Positions 45,808 through 54,754 of a stretch of DNA of 64,000 bases are shown piece after piece. Source of the DNA: Herbaspirillum sp. CF444. GTDB taxonomy: Bacteria > Pseudomonadota > Gammaproteobacteria > Burkholderiales > Burkholderiaceae_D. The position numbers and the translations under genes are program-made. The notes beneath the pieces were generated by a model. That model was not told the origin of the DNA. It made no database searches and worked only from the letters and a program-made list of their open reading frames with translations. The first letter of the stretch is position 1. Every line of letters begins with the position of its first letter. The stretch is taken from assembly GCF_000282135.1 (NCBI RefSeq), contig NZ_AKJW01000018.1, positions 62,001 through 126,000 of the forward strand. The letters run 5' to 3'.

Positions 45808-47004
45808 ATGCATAGATACCAGAAGATCACGTTGTACGGCATCGCCGGCTTGAGCTTGTTGGCGGGGGCGTGCTGGACTGTCACGAGTTTTCTGCGCTTG
45901 CCGTCACCGACAGCATTACTTGGCCTGGCTCTCGAGCTACGACCATTTTCACAAAGCTATGTCTATTTCGATAGCGTACCATTCGTCGCGAGCACGAACC
46001 CGCAAGCGCTACAAACTTCTTCCCCCGCGCAATCGAGTTCACCATCGCCATTCCTGTCCCAGCAAGTCGCCTGGCGCAATGGCGCAACCATCGACCTCTC
46101 ACAATTTTTAAGTCAGACCCACACCAACGCCTTGCTGGTCATTCATCGCGGCCAACTGATACAAGAACTCTACCCCCTCGGTGCAACACGCGAAACCGTC
46201 TTTCCTTCCTACTCCATCGCCAAATCCATCCTCTCGGACCTCACCGGCATTGCCGTGCAAGAAGGCAAACTCTCCCTGTCCGACCCGGTACGAAAATATC
46301 TCCCGTACCTGCCGGAAAAATTCAACTCGCTGAAAGTGAACCACCTGCTCAACATGCACTCCGGCATCCACGTCGACGAGAAGTACGACAGCGTGTTCTC
46401 GCAGATCGCCTACATGTACATCACCACCGATCTCAAGCGCTTCGTGCGCGGACTCGGGACGACGCAGTTCACGCCGGGCGAGGGCTTCGTTTATCGCAGC
46501 ATCGATTATCTGTTGCTGGGCATGGTGTTGTCGGCGGCGACCGGCGAGCCGTTGACGCGCTATCTGCAAGACAAGCTGTGGCAGCCGATGGGGGCGCAGT
46601 ATCCGGCGAGCTGGAGTGTGGATAGCGACGCCGGTGCGGTGGAGAAAAGTTTTTGCTGCATCAATGCGCGCGCGGTCGATTTTGCGCGTTACGGGCTGCT
46701 GCATTTGCGGCACGGGCAGGCGAACGGCAAGGCGGTGTTGCCGGAGAGCTGGATGCGGCGGCCGGAACAGGTCGGCGTGGCGGATGCCGACTTTGCCTAT
46801 GGCCGCGGCTGGTGGTTGCCGCGCCGTGCCACCAACGGGCAGGATTACACGGCCATCGGCATTCACGGACAGTACGTCTATATCGACCCGGTCAGCGATA
46901 CCGTCATCGTCAAGCTGAGCGATCACGGTGCGGAGCAGGACGAGGCGTTGACGGTGGCGGCCTTCCGCAGCATCGTGGCGTCGTTGCCGGCAGCACGGAA
47001 CTGA
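45808..47004 (+). CDS. beta-lactamase-fold serine hydrolase (class C / EstB-like), membrane-anchored
   Basis: 398 residues from the ATG at 45808. An N-terminal membrane anchor or uncleaved signal (ITLYGIAGLSLLAGACWTV) is followed by a periplasmic domain. The nucleophile motif is PSYSIAKS (S136-x-x-K139). The YxN position reads YRSIDY, and the third motif region is GIHGQYVY (HGQ in place of KTG). It may hydrolyse esters, D-amino peptides or beta-lactams; related proteins include 6-aminohexanoate-dimer hydrolase. An in-frame ATG at 45709 would add 33 residues of unlikely sequence. It is the first gene outside the island. Confidence 0.82.
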   Translation: MHRYQKITLYGIAGLSLLAGACWTVTSFLRLPSPTALLGLALELRPFSQSYVYFDSVPFVASTNPQALQTSSPAQSSSPSPFLSQQVAWRNGATIDLSQFLSQTHTNALLVIHRGQLIQELYPLGATRETVFPSYSIAKSILSDLTGIAVQEGKLSLSDPVRKYLPYLPEKFNSLKVNHLLNMHSGIHVDEKYDSVFSQIAYMYITTDLKRFVRGLGTTQFTPGEGFVYRSIDYLLLGMVLSAATGEPLTRYLQDKLWQPMGAQYPASWSVDSDAGAVEKSFCCINARAVDFARYGLLHLRHGQANGKAVLPESWMRRPEQVGVADADFAYGRGWWLPRRATNGQDYTAIGIHGQYVYIDPVSDTVIVKLSDHGAEQDEALTVAAFRSIVASLPAARN

Positions 47005-47013
47005 TCATTACGG

Positions 47014-47048
47014 AAAAAAGGGCTTACGGTAAAACGTAAGCCCTTTTT
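47014..47048. terminator. bidirectional terminator between hydrolase and fdhA
   Basis: AAAAAAGGGCTTACG-GTAAAA-CGTAAGCCCTTTTT, a perfect 9-bp stem with A/T tracts, serving the convergent genes ending at 47,004 and 47,056. Confidence 0.9.
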
Positions 47049-47055
47049 ACATTGC

Positions 47056-48252
47056 CTACGCCGCCACCGCCCCATGCGGATCAATCACAAACTTCTTTGG
47101 CGCACCCGCGTCGAATTCGCCGTAGCCGCCCGGCGCCTGATCCAGCGAGATGACTTGCACGCCGACGATGTCGGCTATGTGCAGGCGATCCCACAGGATG
47201 GCTTGCATCAGCTGGCGGTTGTACTTCATCACCGGGGTCTGGCCGGTGTGCATGCTGTGCGACTTGGCCCAGCCCAGCCCCAGGCGGATACTGAGGCTGC
47301 CGCGTTTGGCGGCGCTGTCGACGGCGCCCGGATCGTCGGTGACGTAGAGGCCGGGGATGCCGATGCGGCCGGCGGCGCGGGTGATTTCCATGAGCGAGTT
47401 CAGCACGGTCGCCGGCGCTTCCACTTGCGAGCCGCTGTGGCCGTGGCCGCGCGCTTCGAAGCCGACGCAATCGATGGCGCAGTCGACTTCGGCGTCGCCG
47501 AGTATCGCGGCGATCTGATCGGCCAGCGTCGCATCCTGCGACAGGTCGACCGTTTCAAAGCCGACCTTGCGCGCGTGTTGCAGGCGCGTGGCGTTGACGT
47601 CGCCGACGATGACCACCGCCGCGCCCAGCAGTCGCGCCGATGCCGCGGCAGCCAGGCCGACCGGACCTGCGCCGGCGACATACACGGTCGAGCCGGGACC
47701 GACGCCGGCGGTGACGGCGCCATGGAAGCCGGTCGGCAGGATGTCGGACAGGCAGGTCAGGTCGGTGATTTTTTCCATCGCCTTGTCCTTGTCGGGAAAA
47801 CGCAGCAGGTTGAAATCGGCATAGGGCACCATGACGTATTCGGCCTGTCCGCCGATCCAGCCGCCCATGTCGACGTAGCCGTAGGCGCCGCCCGCGCGCG
47901 CCGGGTTGACGCTGAGGCAGACGCCGGTGTGCTGTTCCTTGCAGGTGCGGCAGCGGCCGCAGGCGACGTTGAACGGGACGGAAACCAGATCGCCTTTCCT
48001 GAGCGTTTCGACGTCCTTGCCGACTTCGATCACTTCGCCGGTGATCTCGTGTCCGAGCACCAGTCCCGACGGCGCGGTGGTGCGGCCGCGCACCATGTGC
48101 TGGTCCGAGCCGCAGATGTTGGTGGTCACGACTTTGAGGATGACGCCGTGTTCGATCTTCCGGCCTTGCGGATTGTCGAACTTGGGGAAGGGAATCGACT
48201 GCACTTCGACGCGCCCATGCGCGACATAGACAACACCACGATTTTCTGCCAT
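47056..48252 (-). CDS. fdhA: glutathione-independent formaldehyde dehydrogenase
   Basis: A 398-residue zinc alcohol dehydrogenase-family enzyme. NICGSDQHMVRGRT and GHEITGEVIEVG hold the catalytic-zinc ligands, CGRCRTCKEQHTGVC the structural zinc, and VYVAGAGPVGLAAAASARLLGAAVVIVGD the NAD-binding Rossmann motif. The long insert AIDCVGFEARGHGHSGSQVEAPATVLN is characteristic of Pseudomonas putida-type FdhA, which holds NAD tightly and dismutates formaldehyde. AAAGGAG precedes the ATG. A role in removing formaldehyde from O-demethylation of methoxylated aromatics fits the neighbouring aromatic cluster; this link is inference. Confidence 0.92.
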   Translation of the reverse strand: MAENRGVVYVAHGRVEVQSIPFPKFDNPQGRKIEHGVILKVVTTNICGSDQHMVRGRTTAPSGLVLGHEITGEVIEVGKDVETLRKGDLVSVPFNVACGRCRTCKEQHTGVCLSVNPARAGGAYGYVDMGGWIGGQAEYVMVPYADFNLLRFPDKDKAMEKITDLTCLSDILPTGFHGAVTAGVGPGSTVYVAGAGPVGLAAAASARLLGAAVVIVGDVNATRLQHARKVGFETVDLSQDATLADQIAAILGDAEVDCAIDCVGFEARGHGHSGSQVEAPATVLNSLMEITRAAGRIGIPGLYVTDDPGAVDSAAKRGSLSIRLGLGWAKSHSMHTGQTPVMKYNRQLMQAILWDRLHIADIVGVQVISLDQAPGGYGEFDAGAPKKFVIDPHGAVAA

Positions 48253-48295
48253 GAATCATCTCCTTTGTTATGGGGGAAAGCCTTCTTGTCAATCC

Positions 48296-48317
48296 GTGAT
48301 CCGCGGATCCGGATCAC
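48296..48317. promoter_or_regulatory. 8-bp-arm palindrome upstream of fdhA
   Basis: GTGATCCG (48296-48303) and CGGATCAC (48310-48317) flank a 6-base centre, 44 bp upstream of the fdhA ATG. It could be an operator or a leader hairpin. Confidence 0.4.
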
Positions 48318-48688
48318 GCCGTCTTCTTCGAGACCTTGATTGCTGCTGCAGCGATGCGGTCGGCGACCTCGCGCCAGTTTTTTCGTGTTTGTCGATGACG
48401 CCTGCACCTGAGTGGCCAGCCCGTCTTTTCGTGGAGAAAAAGAACAGTCCGGCAAGCGGGCGGTCGCCTGATTCTGTGGGAATTCATCGACGCCAACCAG
48501 CGCAATTCACTCGCACAGGCATCTGATTTTCTTATCGGGATGGAAAAAACGATGTCGATTGCATAAGCTGCGAAGAGAGTTCGTGTTCCGCCGCAATGCG
48601 AGCTTGTAAAAATCGTGCATATCCTTCATCCTAGAAAAAAAGATATCGGAAATCATCATTCCGCAACGCCCGGAGCCGCGCCCTTCCT
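48318..48688. other. non-coding region between fdhA and the dual-HTH LysR gene
   Basis: About 370 bp with no gene that I can support. It should hold the divergent promoters of fdhA and the LysR gene. Confidence 0.4.
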
Positions 48689-49933
48689 ATGACATCCACC
48701 GTAAGCCTGCGACATCTGCGCGCCTTCATCACCGTCGCCGAACTGGGCAGCGTCACGCGTGCCGCCGATGCGCTGTATCGCGCGCAGTCGGCCATCACGC
48801 GTTCGGTACACGAGCTTGAAACGGTTATCGGCGAGTCGTTGTTCGAACGCAAATCCAGCGGCATGCTGCTGACGGTGTTCGGCAATACCTTGCTGTTTCG
48901 CGCGCGCAGGGCGGCGCAGGAGTTCGAGCTGGCGCGCGACGAAATCTATAGCAAGATCAAGACGCCGACCGGCGCAATGAAGACTTCCATCCTGTCGATG
49001 CTGTTCAATGAGCGTCGCCTGCAGATCTTCGTCAGGCTGGCCGAATCGCACCACATGCCGACCGTCGCCAATGCGCTCGGCATCACGCAACCGGCGGTGA
49101 GCGCCTCCATTTCCGATCTGGAAACCAGCCTCGGCGCGACCTTGTTCCAGCGCACGCCCAAGGGCATGTTGCTGACCGAGGCCGGCGCCTTGCTGCTGTT
49201 TCGCGCCAAGCGCGCGCTGGCGGAATTGCGTCACGCCGAAGCCGACATCTCGGCGCTCAAGGGCACCACGCAAGGCCGCGTGGTGGTCGGCGCGCTGCCG
49301 CTCAGCCGCACCACCATCCTGCCGCGCGCGATCGCCAGCGTGATCGCGGCGCATCCGCAGCTGCGCATCACCACCATCGAGGGACCGTTCGACAGCCTGG
49401 CGGCGCGTCTGCGCGCGGGCGACATTGATTTCATCCTCGGCGCATTGCGCCCGCCGGAATACGCCAACGACCTGCATGGCGAGCCGCTGCTGGAAGACAA
49501 GATGGCGGTGATCGTGCGGCGCGGTCATCCGCTCACGCAGAAATCGAAGGTGACGCTCGACGACTTGATGCGCGCGCAGTGGATCTTGTCGGGCAAGGGC
49601 ACGCCGGCGCGCGCGCTGTTTGATCTGTCGATGAGCCGCAAGGACATGCCGGCGCCGACCGAAGTGGTGGAGACCAGCGACCTCGCCATCCTGCGCGGCC
49701 TGCTGTTGCACAGCGACATGGTCACGGCGATTTCGGCGCAGCAGCTGGAATATGAGATCCACTCCAATGCGTTGCAGGTGCTGGATTTCGATTTGCCGCG
49801 CACTTCGCGCACCATCGGCATCACGCAACGCGAAGAAAGCCACCCGTCGCCGGGCGCGGTGGTGCTGATGGATGCGATCCGCGAAGTGACGGCGCAGATG
49901 CAACGACGCGCCGTCAACAGCGGTCATTGGTAG
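48689..49933 (+). CDS. LysR-type regulator with two tandem HTH domains
   Basis: A 414-residue protein, about 110 longer than a usual LysR regulator. The first HTH (LRHLRAFITVAELGSVTRAADALYRAQSAITRSVHELETVIGESLFERKSSGMLLTVFG) is followed at about residue 110 by a second full HTH (LQIFVRLAESHHMPTVANALGITQPAVSASISDLETSLGATLFQRTPKGMLLTEAG). A normal effector-binding domain follows (GRVVVGALPLSRTTILPRAI). Such double-HTH LysR proteins occur beside aromatic-acid meta-cleavage genes in Burkholderiales. It probably activates the catabolic operons to the right, whose upstream regions share a 15-bp motif. The effector is likely a pathway intermediate. Confidence 0.88.
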   Translation: MTSTVSLRHLRAFITVAELGSVTRAADALYRAQSAITRSVHELETVIGESLFERKSSGMLLTVFGNTLLFRARRAAQEFELARDEIYSKIKTPTGAMKTSILSMLFNERRLQIFVRLAESHHMPTVANALGITQPAVSASISDLETSLGATLFQRTPKGMLLTEAGALLLFRAKRALAELRHAEADISALKGTTQGRVVVGALPLSRTTILPRAIASVIAAHPQLRITTIEGPFDSLAARLRAGDIDFILGALRPPEYANDLHGEPLLEDKMAVIVRRGHPLTQKSKVTLDDLMRAQWILSGKGTPARALFDLSMSRKDMPAPTEVVETSDLAILRGLLLHSDMVTAISAQQLEYEIHSNALQVLDFDLPRTSRTIGITQREESHPSPGAVVLMDAIREVTAQMQRRAVNSGHW

Positions 49934-49973
49934 CGCATCATTGCCGTCGCAATGACCGTCCAGGAAAGTTTGC

Positions 49974-50669
49974 TCAGGCGGCCCAGTCCAGCAGCGCCTG
50001 CGTGACGGCGTCCGCTTCTTCCATGGTCGACATGTGCCCGCAGGCCGGGATTTCGGCCAACACGCTTCCCTTCACCAGCGCCGCCATGCGCGCATGCCGT
50101 TCCGGCGGGCTCCAGGCATCTTCGGCGCCGCACAGGATCAGGGTCGGGCAGGAGATCGTCGACAACACCGGCGTCGCATCGGGACGGCCCAGCAGCGCGC
50201 GCGTCTGGGCGGCGTAGATCTCGGGAGACATGCGTCCCACCATGTCCAGAATGCTGTTGACCAGCCTTGCATTGCCCCGATTGCCGGGCGCCAGCATCGG
50301 CATGGCCCAGGTTTCCGCAATGGCGGCGATGCCTTCGGCGCGCGCGCGATCGACCAGCACGGCGCGGCGCGCGTCTTCGCCCGGTGTCGCGGCCTCGTAG
50401 CCGGTATCCAGCAGCGCCAGCCGCTGCACGCGATGCGCGGCCTGGCGATACACCTCCAGCGCGACGCGGCCGCCCATCGAATGGCCAGCCAGAAAAAATT
50501 GTTCAGGCGCATCCCGCAGCACGCGGCCCGCCATGCCGGCGATGGAATCGTCCTGCTGGAAACTCAGGATGCGCACGTCCGCATGGTGTTGCTGACGCAG
50601 GGCCTCGGCTTGCGCTTCCCAGACGACCTCGTCGCACAACAAACCACACAGCAGATAGATCGTTTTCAT
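49974..50669 (-). CDS. alpha/beta hydrolase
   Basis: A 231-residue hydrolase with the nucleophile elbow AGHSMGGRVALEVYRQ, an acid residue near LILCGAEDAWSPPERH and the catalytic histidine in ACGHMSTMEEAD. The start MKTIYLL at 50669 follows GGAAGCG. It is divergent from the binding-protein gene of the catabolic cluster and shares its promoter region. It may release aromatic acids from esters, such as gallate or hydroxycinnamate esters, or be an unrelated esterase. The sequence alone does not decide. Confidence 0.82.
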   Translation of the reverse strand: MKTIYLLCGLLCDEVVWEAQAEALRQQHHADVRILSFQQDDSIAGMAGRVLRDAPEQFFLAGHSMGGRVALEVYRQAAHRVQRLALLDTGYEAATPGEDARRAVLVDRARAEGIAAIAETWAMPMLAPGNRGNARLVNSILDMVGRMSPEIYAAQTRALLGRPDATPVLSTISCPTLILCGAEDAWSPPERHARMAALVKGSVLAEIPACGHMSTMEEADAVTQALLDWAA

Positions 50670-51012
50670 GTCGCTTCCGAAAGGGTGAAAAACGAGATGC
50701 AATGTATCCAAACGGCTTGGCCGTGTCCAGCTGCCCATCTTGTCTCAATCAGTCAGTTTGACATGCCGCAGCAATGTCGATATCGCGTTCTTGTTCCTGG
50801 TTTCAATTTCAATTTATTGATTTTAAAGGATTTAAATTCTTCATATGGAATGAGTAACCGGCTGTCGATCAGTGACCGTCAAAAAATCAATAAGCAAATT
50901 AGATGGGGTGGCAAGGCTAAATGTATAACGCCGGCATGCTCCGAACCCGATAATGCATCCATAACAACGGCAGCAAGCCGACAACAAAATTCCATACGAC
51001 AGGAGACCACCG
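50670..51012. promoter_or_regulatory. divergent control region of hydrolase and catabolic operon 1
   Basis: 343 bp, AT-rich from 50,800 to 50,900. It holds the shared motif ATAAGCAAATTAGAT (50890-50904), a GATAAT -10-like hexamer 44 bp later (50949-50954), and GGAGACCACC before the binding-protein ATG. Confidence 0.55.
50890..50904 (+). promoter_or_regulatory. shared 15-bp motif, site 1
   Basis: ATAAGCAAATTAGAT, 44 bp upstream of GATAAT (50949-50954). It matches site 2 at 14 of 15 positions and site 3 at 13 of 15. The distance puts it near -60, where LysR regulators bind. Confidence 0.6.
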
Positions 51013-52191
51013 ATGTTGCACCGATTGATGAAGTTCGCCTTGCCGCTCGCCGGCGCCGCCATGTTTGCCGTCCCCGCCGCCCATGCCGATGAAATCCGCA
51101 TCGGCGTGATCGCCGCCTTCAGCGGTCCATACAGCAACTGGGGCAAACAGATCCAGGACGCCACCGAACTGTTCCTCGCGCAGAACAACGGCCGTGCCGG
51201 CGAACACACGATCAAGATCATCTATCGCGACGTCGGCGGCAACAACCCTGCACGCGCCCGCCAACTGGCCGAAGAACTGGTCGTGCGCGACAAGGTGCAA
51301 TACATCAGCGGTCTCGAATTCACGCCGACGGCGCTGGCCGTGGCCGACGTCGCCACGCAAGCCAAGGTGCCCATCGTCATCATCAATGCCGGCACCTCCG
51401 GCATCCTGAGCAAATCGCCTTACCTGCTGCGCGCCGGCTATACGCAGTGGATGGTGGCGACGCCCCTGGCGAAGTGGACGGCGGAGCAGGGCGCCAAGCG
51501 CGTGGCGCTGGCGGTGGCCGACTATGCGCCGGGAGCCGATGCGCTGACCTCGTTCAAAAAGTCGTTCACCGAAGAGAAGGGCCAGATCGTGGCGGAGCTG
51601 AAGATGCCGCTGAACACGTCCGACTTCTCGACCTACATGCAAAAGATCAAGGAAGCCAATCCCGAGTACGTCTACATGTTCACGCCGGTCGGTCCGATGG
51701 CGGTGGCTTTCATCAAGGCCTTCGTCGAGCGCGGACTGGACAAGTCCGGCATCAAGCTGCTCGCCACCGCCGAAACCGAAGAAAGCGAACTGCCGTCCTA
51801 CGGCGACGCCGCGGCCGGCATCGTGACCGCGCTGCATTATTCGCCGGCCGGCACGTCGCCGGCCAACGTCGCCTTCGTCAGCGCATTCCGCAAGAAGTAC
51901 GGCAACGACAAGACGCCGAACGTGGCGTCGATCGCCGCCTACGATTCGATGAAGATGATCTATGAAATGATCCGCGCCACCGGCGGCAAGCAGGACGGCG
52001 ACAAGGCCATGGCGGCGATCAAGGGCTATTCATGGGAAAGCCCGCGCGGTCCGGTGACCATCGATCCGCAGACGCGCGAGATGACGCAGAACATCTACAT
52101 CCGCCGCATCGAGAAAGTCGATGGCGTCTACGTCAACAAACCGTTCAAGACTTATCCGGCGATCAAGGATCCGGGCGTGAAGGTGCAGTAG
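51013..52191 (+). CDS. ABC transporter substrate-binding protein, branched-chain amino-acid/aromatic acid type
   Basis: 392 residues with a signal peptide (MLHRLMKFALPLAGAAMFAVPAAHA) and a LivJ-type fold: DEIRIGVIAAFSGPYSNWGKQIQDATELFLAQNNG and IYRDVGGNNPARARQLAEELV. It opens an operon with a Rieske oxygenase and ring-cleavage dioxygenase. The matching permeases and ATPases (LivHMGF) are 5-9 kb downstream. It therefore most likely captures the aromatic substrate of the pathway in the periplasm. Confidence 0.9.
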   Translation: MLHRLMKFALPLAGAAMFAVPAAHADEIRIGVIAAFSGPYSNWGKQIQDATELFLAQNNGRAGEHTIKIIYRDVGGNNPARARQLAEELVVRDKVQYISGLEFTPTALAVADVATQAKVPIVIINAGTSGILSKSPYLLRAGYTQWMVATPLAKWTAEQGAKRVALAVADYAPGADALTSFKKSFTEEKGQIVAELKMPLNTSDFSTYMQKIKEANPEYVYMFTPVGPMAVAFIKAFVERGLDKSGIKLLATAETEESELPSYGDAAAGIVTALHYSPAGTSPANVAFVSAFRKKYGNDKTPNVASIAAYDSMKMIYEMIRATGGKQDGDKAMAAIKGYSWESPRGPVTIDPQTREMTQNIYIRRIEKVDGVYVNKPFKTYPAIKDPGVKVQ

Positions 52192-52260
52192 TCGTCACGC
52201 GCATCGTGTTCATTGCGGCGACGGAGCGAGGTCGCCGCATACCGTTTAAAGGAATTCACC

Positions 52261-53361
52261 ATGCTCCAGAAAGCCGCCGCCAAGCCGAAGATGGCCAATC
52301 ACACCACGCCGCTGATCAGGGATTGCTGGTACGTCGCCGCTTTGTCCGGCGAAGTCACGCGCGACCTGCTGGAGCGCACCCTGCTCGGCAAGACCGTGCT
52401 GATGTATCGCAAGCTCGACGGCACGCCCGTCGTCATGCAAAACCGTTGCGCCCATCGTTCCTTCCCGCTGTCCAAGGGGCGGCTCGACGGCGACCAGGTC
52501 GTGTGCGGCTATCACGGCATGGCCTACAACCCGGAAGGCCAGTGCGTGCACATGCCCTCGCTGGCCAATCCGCCGACGCATGCGCGCATTGCGTCCTATC
52601 CGGTGCAGGAAAGAGGTCCGCTGATCTGGATCTGGATGGGTGACGCCGCCAAGGCCGACCCGGCGTTGATCCCCGATACCTCCTGGCTGGATGCGCCCGA
52701 GTGGACCACCGTCACCGGCTACTTCCACATGAAGTCCAACTACGTCGCGATGCACGAGAACCTGCTGGATCAGACGCACTTCCCGATCCTGCATGCGGAT
52801 ACCGTCGGCACGCCGGAATATTCGCGCTCCAGCCTGGAGATCCATAACGAAGGCGACGTCGTGCGCATCCGTCGCGAGCTGCGCAATTCGCCGCCGCCGC
52901 CGATCTACGGCATCCCGATGAAGCTCATGGGGCGCCCGGTGGATCGCTTCTCCGACAGCCGCTTCGTCTCGCCGGCGGGACATATCGCGTTCGCGCGCAT
53001 CACCAACCCGGAGCCGCGCGAAGACGAGCAAACCGACTATCGCGTGAATATTACGCACTTGTTCACGCCCGAGTTTCAGGGCACGATCCATTACTGGTGG
53101 TTCAACAGCCGCGACTTCGCGCTCGCTGACGCCGGCGCCAGCGAGTACCTGGCGTCCGCCTCGGTCAAGGCTTACACCGAAGACGTCGACGCCCTGACCT
53201 GGATACAGGAAGAAGTCGAGAAGGGCGACGGCCCGCCCGATGAACTGAGCTTCGGCCCCGACCGTCCCGGCCTGGCCATGCGCAAGACCCTGCTGCGTCT
53301 GGCCGAAGCAGAGATGACGCCGGCGGATGCGCCGCCCGGCGTCGCCGTAAAAATGTATTGA
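52261..53361 (+). CDS. Rieske [2Fe-2S] aromatic oxygenase, alpha subunit
   Basis: A 366-residue protein. The Rieske ligands are C63-A-H65 and C82-GY-H85 (CAHRSFPLSKGRLDGDQVVCGYHG). The mononuclear iron site is in NYVAMHENLLDQTHFPILHAD. Its length and layout resemble vanillate O-demethylase VanA and phthalate-type oxygenases. AAAGGAATTCACC precedes the ATG at 52261. No ferredoxin-reductase (VanB-type) gene is in the window, so electrons must come from elsewhere. It probably demethylates or hydroxylates an aromatic acid to give the catecholic substrate of the next gene. Confidence 0.88.
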   Translation: MLQKAAAKPKMANHTTPLIRDCWYVAALSGEVTRDLLERTLLGKTVLMYRKLDGTPVVMQNRCAHRSFPLSKGRLDGDQVVCGYHGMAYNPEGQCVHMPSLANPPTHARIASYPVQERGPLIWIWMGDAAKADPALIPDTSWLDAPEWTTVTGYFHMKSNYVAMHENLLDQTHFPILHADTVGTPEYSRSSLEIHNEGDVVRIRRELRNSPPPPIYGIPMKLMGRPVDRFSDSRFVSPAGHIAFARITNPEPREDEQTDYRVNITHLFTPEFQGTIHYWWFNSRDFALADAGASEYLASASVKAYTEDVDALTWIQEEVEKGDGPPDELSFGPDRPGLAMRKTLLRLAEAEMTPADAPPGVAVKMY

Positions 53362-53388
53362 ATGTGTTGAAAGCGTATTGAGGAAAAC

Positions 53389-54225
53389 ATGGCAAGAATC
53401 GTAGGAGGAATCGGCACGTCGCACGTGCCCACCATCGGCCTGGCGTACGACAAGGGGCGACAGAACGATCCGGCCTGGGCGCCGCTGTTCAAGGGCTATG
53501 AACCGGTTGCCGAATGGCTGCGCGAGCAGGCGCCGGACGTGCTGGTCATGTTCTACAACGACCACGCCAACAGCTTCTTTTTCGACTGCTATCCGACTTT
53601 CGCGCTGGGCGTGTCGCCAAGTTTTGAAATGGCCGACGAAGGCGCCGGCAAGCGTCCTTTGCCGGACATCAACGGCCATCCGGAACTGGCGGCGCATCTG
53701 GCGGAATGCCTGGTCAACGACGAATTCGACATGACGCTGTTCCAGGAGCGTGCACTCGACCACGGCTGCAACTCGCCGCTGTCGCTGATGTGGCCGCATG
53801 AACCGGCATGGCCGGGCGCGATCGTGCCGATAGAAATCAACGTGCTGCAATATCCATTGCCGACCGCCGCCCGCTGCTACAAGCTCGGCCAGGCCGTGCG
53901 CCGCGCCATCGAATCCTTCCCGGAAGATCTCAAGGTCGCCGTGGTCGGCACCGGCGGCTTGTCGCACCAGATCCACGGCGAACGCACCGGCTTCAACAAT
54001 CCCGAATGGGATGACGAGTTCCTGCGCCGCATCGTCGACGATCCGCACAGCCTGACCCAGCTCAAGCACGCCGACTTCGTGCGCCTGGGCGGCGCCGAGA
54101 GCGTCGAGGTCATCATGTGGCTGGCCATGCGCGGCGCGCTCGACGACAAGATCAAATGCATCCACCAGAATGTCTATCTGGCGACCACCACCGCGATGGC
54201 CGTCGCGATTTACGAACAGGCATGA
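53389..54225 (+). CDS. ligB: extradiol ring-cleavage dioxygenase, catalytic beta subunit (LigB type, protocatechuate/gallate)
   Basis: A 278-residue class III extradiol dioxygenase. Iron ligands are visible as H12 (GIGTSHVPTIG), H59 (FYNDHANSF) and the late Glu in GGAESVEVIMW; the catalytic His is in GTGGLSHQIHGERTGFNNPEWD. It closely follows LigB of the protocatechuate 4,5-dioxygenase and gallate dioxygenase group. The alpha subunit gene follows after 13 bp. The cluster has no LigC dehydrogenase or LigI lactonase, so I infer gallate, or a substrate yielding oxalomesaconate directly, as the main substrate. Confidence 0.9.
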   Translation: MARIVGGIGTSHVPTIGLAYDKGRQNDPAWAPLFKGYEPVAEWLREQAPDVLVMFYNDHANSFFFDCYPTFALGVSPSFEMADEGAGKRPLPDINGHPELAAHLAECLVNDEFDMTLFQERALDHGCNSPLSLMWPHEPAWPGAIVPIEINVLQYPLPTAARCYKLGQAVRRAIESFPEDLKVAVVGTGGLSHQIHGERTGFNNPEWDDEFLRRIVDDPHSLTQLKHADFVRLGGAESVEVIMWLAMRGALDDKIKCIHQNVYLATTTAMAVAIYEQA

Positions 54226-54238
54226 AGAGAATCAGACG

Positions 54239-54598
54239 ATGAATCCACAACTTGAAGGTATCGAGGACATCGAAGGCACTTACGTCTTCGACGTCCGCCA
54301 GAGCGTCAAATCGCTGCGCCTGAACCGCTTCTTCTGGCGGCATCGCGAACCCGAGTTCCGCGCCTTGCTGGCGCGCGATTTCAAGGCCGCCTGCGACGAA
54401 CTCAAACTCAGCGATGAAGAGCGCACGCTGGTCACCAATCAGGACTGGCTGGGGCTGATCAAATACGGCGTCAGTTTTTTCGTGCTGGAGAAATTCGCCC
54501 GCGTGGTGAAAATGTCCAACCTGGCCGTCTACGCGTCCATGCGCGGCGAGACGCTGGAAGCCTTCCTCAAGACAAGGCGGGTTCCGGAGTCAGCCTGA
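54239..54598 (+). CDS. ligA: extradiol dioxygenase small alpha subunit (LigA type)
   Basis: A 119-residue LigA-fold protein: VRQSVKSLRLNRFFWRHREPEFRALLARDFKAACDELKLSDEERTLVTNQDWLGLIKYGVSFFVLEKFARVV. In LigAB this subunit forms part of the active-site lid and is required for activity. The order here is beta then alpha, reversed from ligAB of Sphingobium SYK-6. It is the last gene of the first catabolic operon, with a terminator 31 bp further on. In Pseudomonas putida GalA the two parts are fused; here they are separate. Confidence 0.9.
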   Translation: MNPQLEGIEDIEGTYVFDVRQSVKSLRLNRFFWRHREPEFRALLARDFKAACDELKLSDEERTLVTNQDWLGLIKYGVSFFVLEKFARVVKMSNLAVYASMRGETLEAFLKTRRVPESA

Positions 54599-54628
54599 TA
54601 AGCGGCATGGCAATCCTTCCGAGCATGC

Positions 54629-54665
54629 ACGGCGTCCGCTGCGATGGCAGGGACGCCGTTTTTTT
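54629..54665 (+). terminator. intrinsic terminator of catabolic operon 1
   Basis: ACGGCGTCC (54629-54637) pairs perfectly with GGACGCCGT (54651-54659), followed by seven T. Confidence 0.9.
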
Positions 54666-54739
54666 ATGCCGATTTTTCCTTGTTTTTGCGGCGCAATACG
54701 GTTTTTGGTATGGCCGGTTTCGCTGAATTCTGTATCTCG

Positions 54740-54754
54740 ATAAGTAAATTAGAT
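54740..54754 (+). promoter_or_regulatory. shared 15-bp motif, site 2
   Basis: ATAAGTAAATTAGAT, 43 bp upstream of TAGAAT (54798-54803), in the region upstream of catabolic operon 2. Confidence 0.6.
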
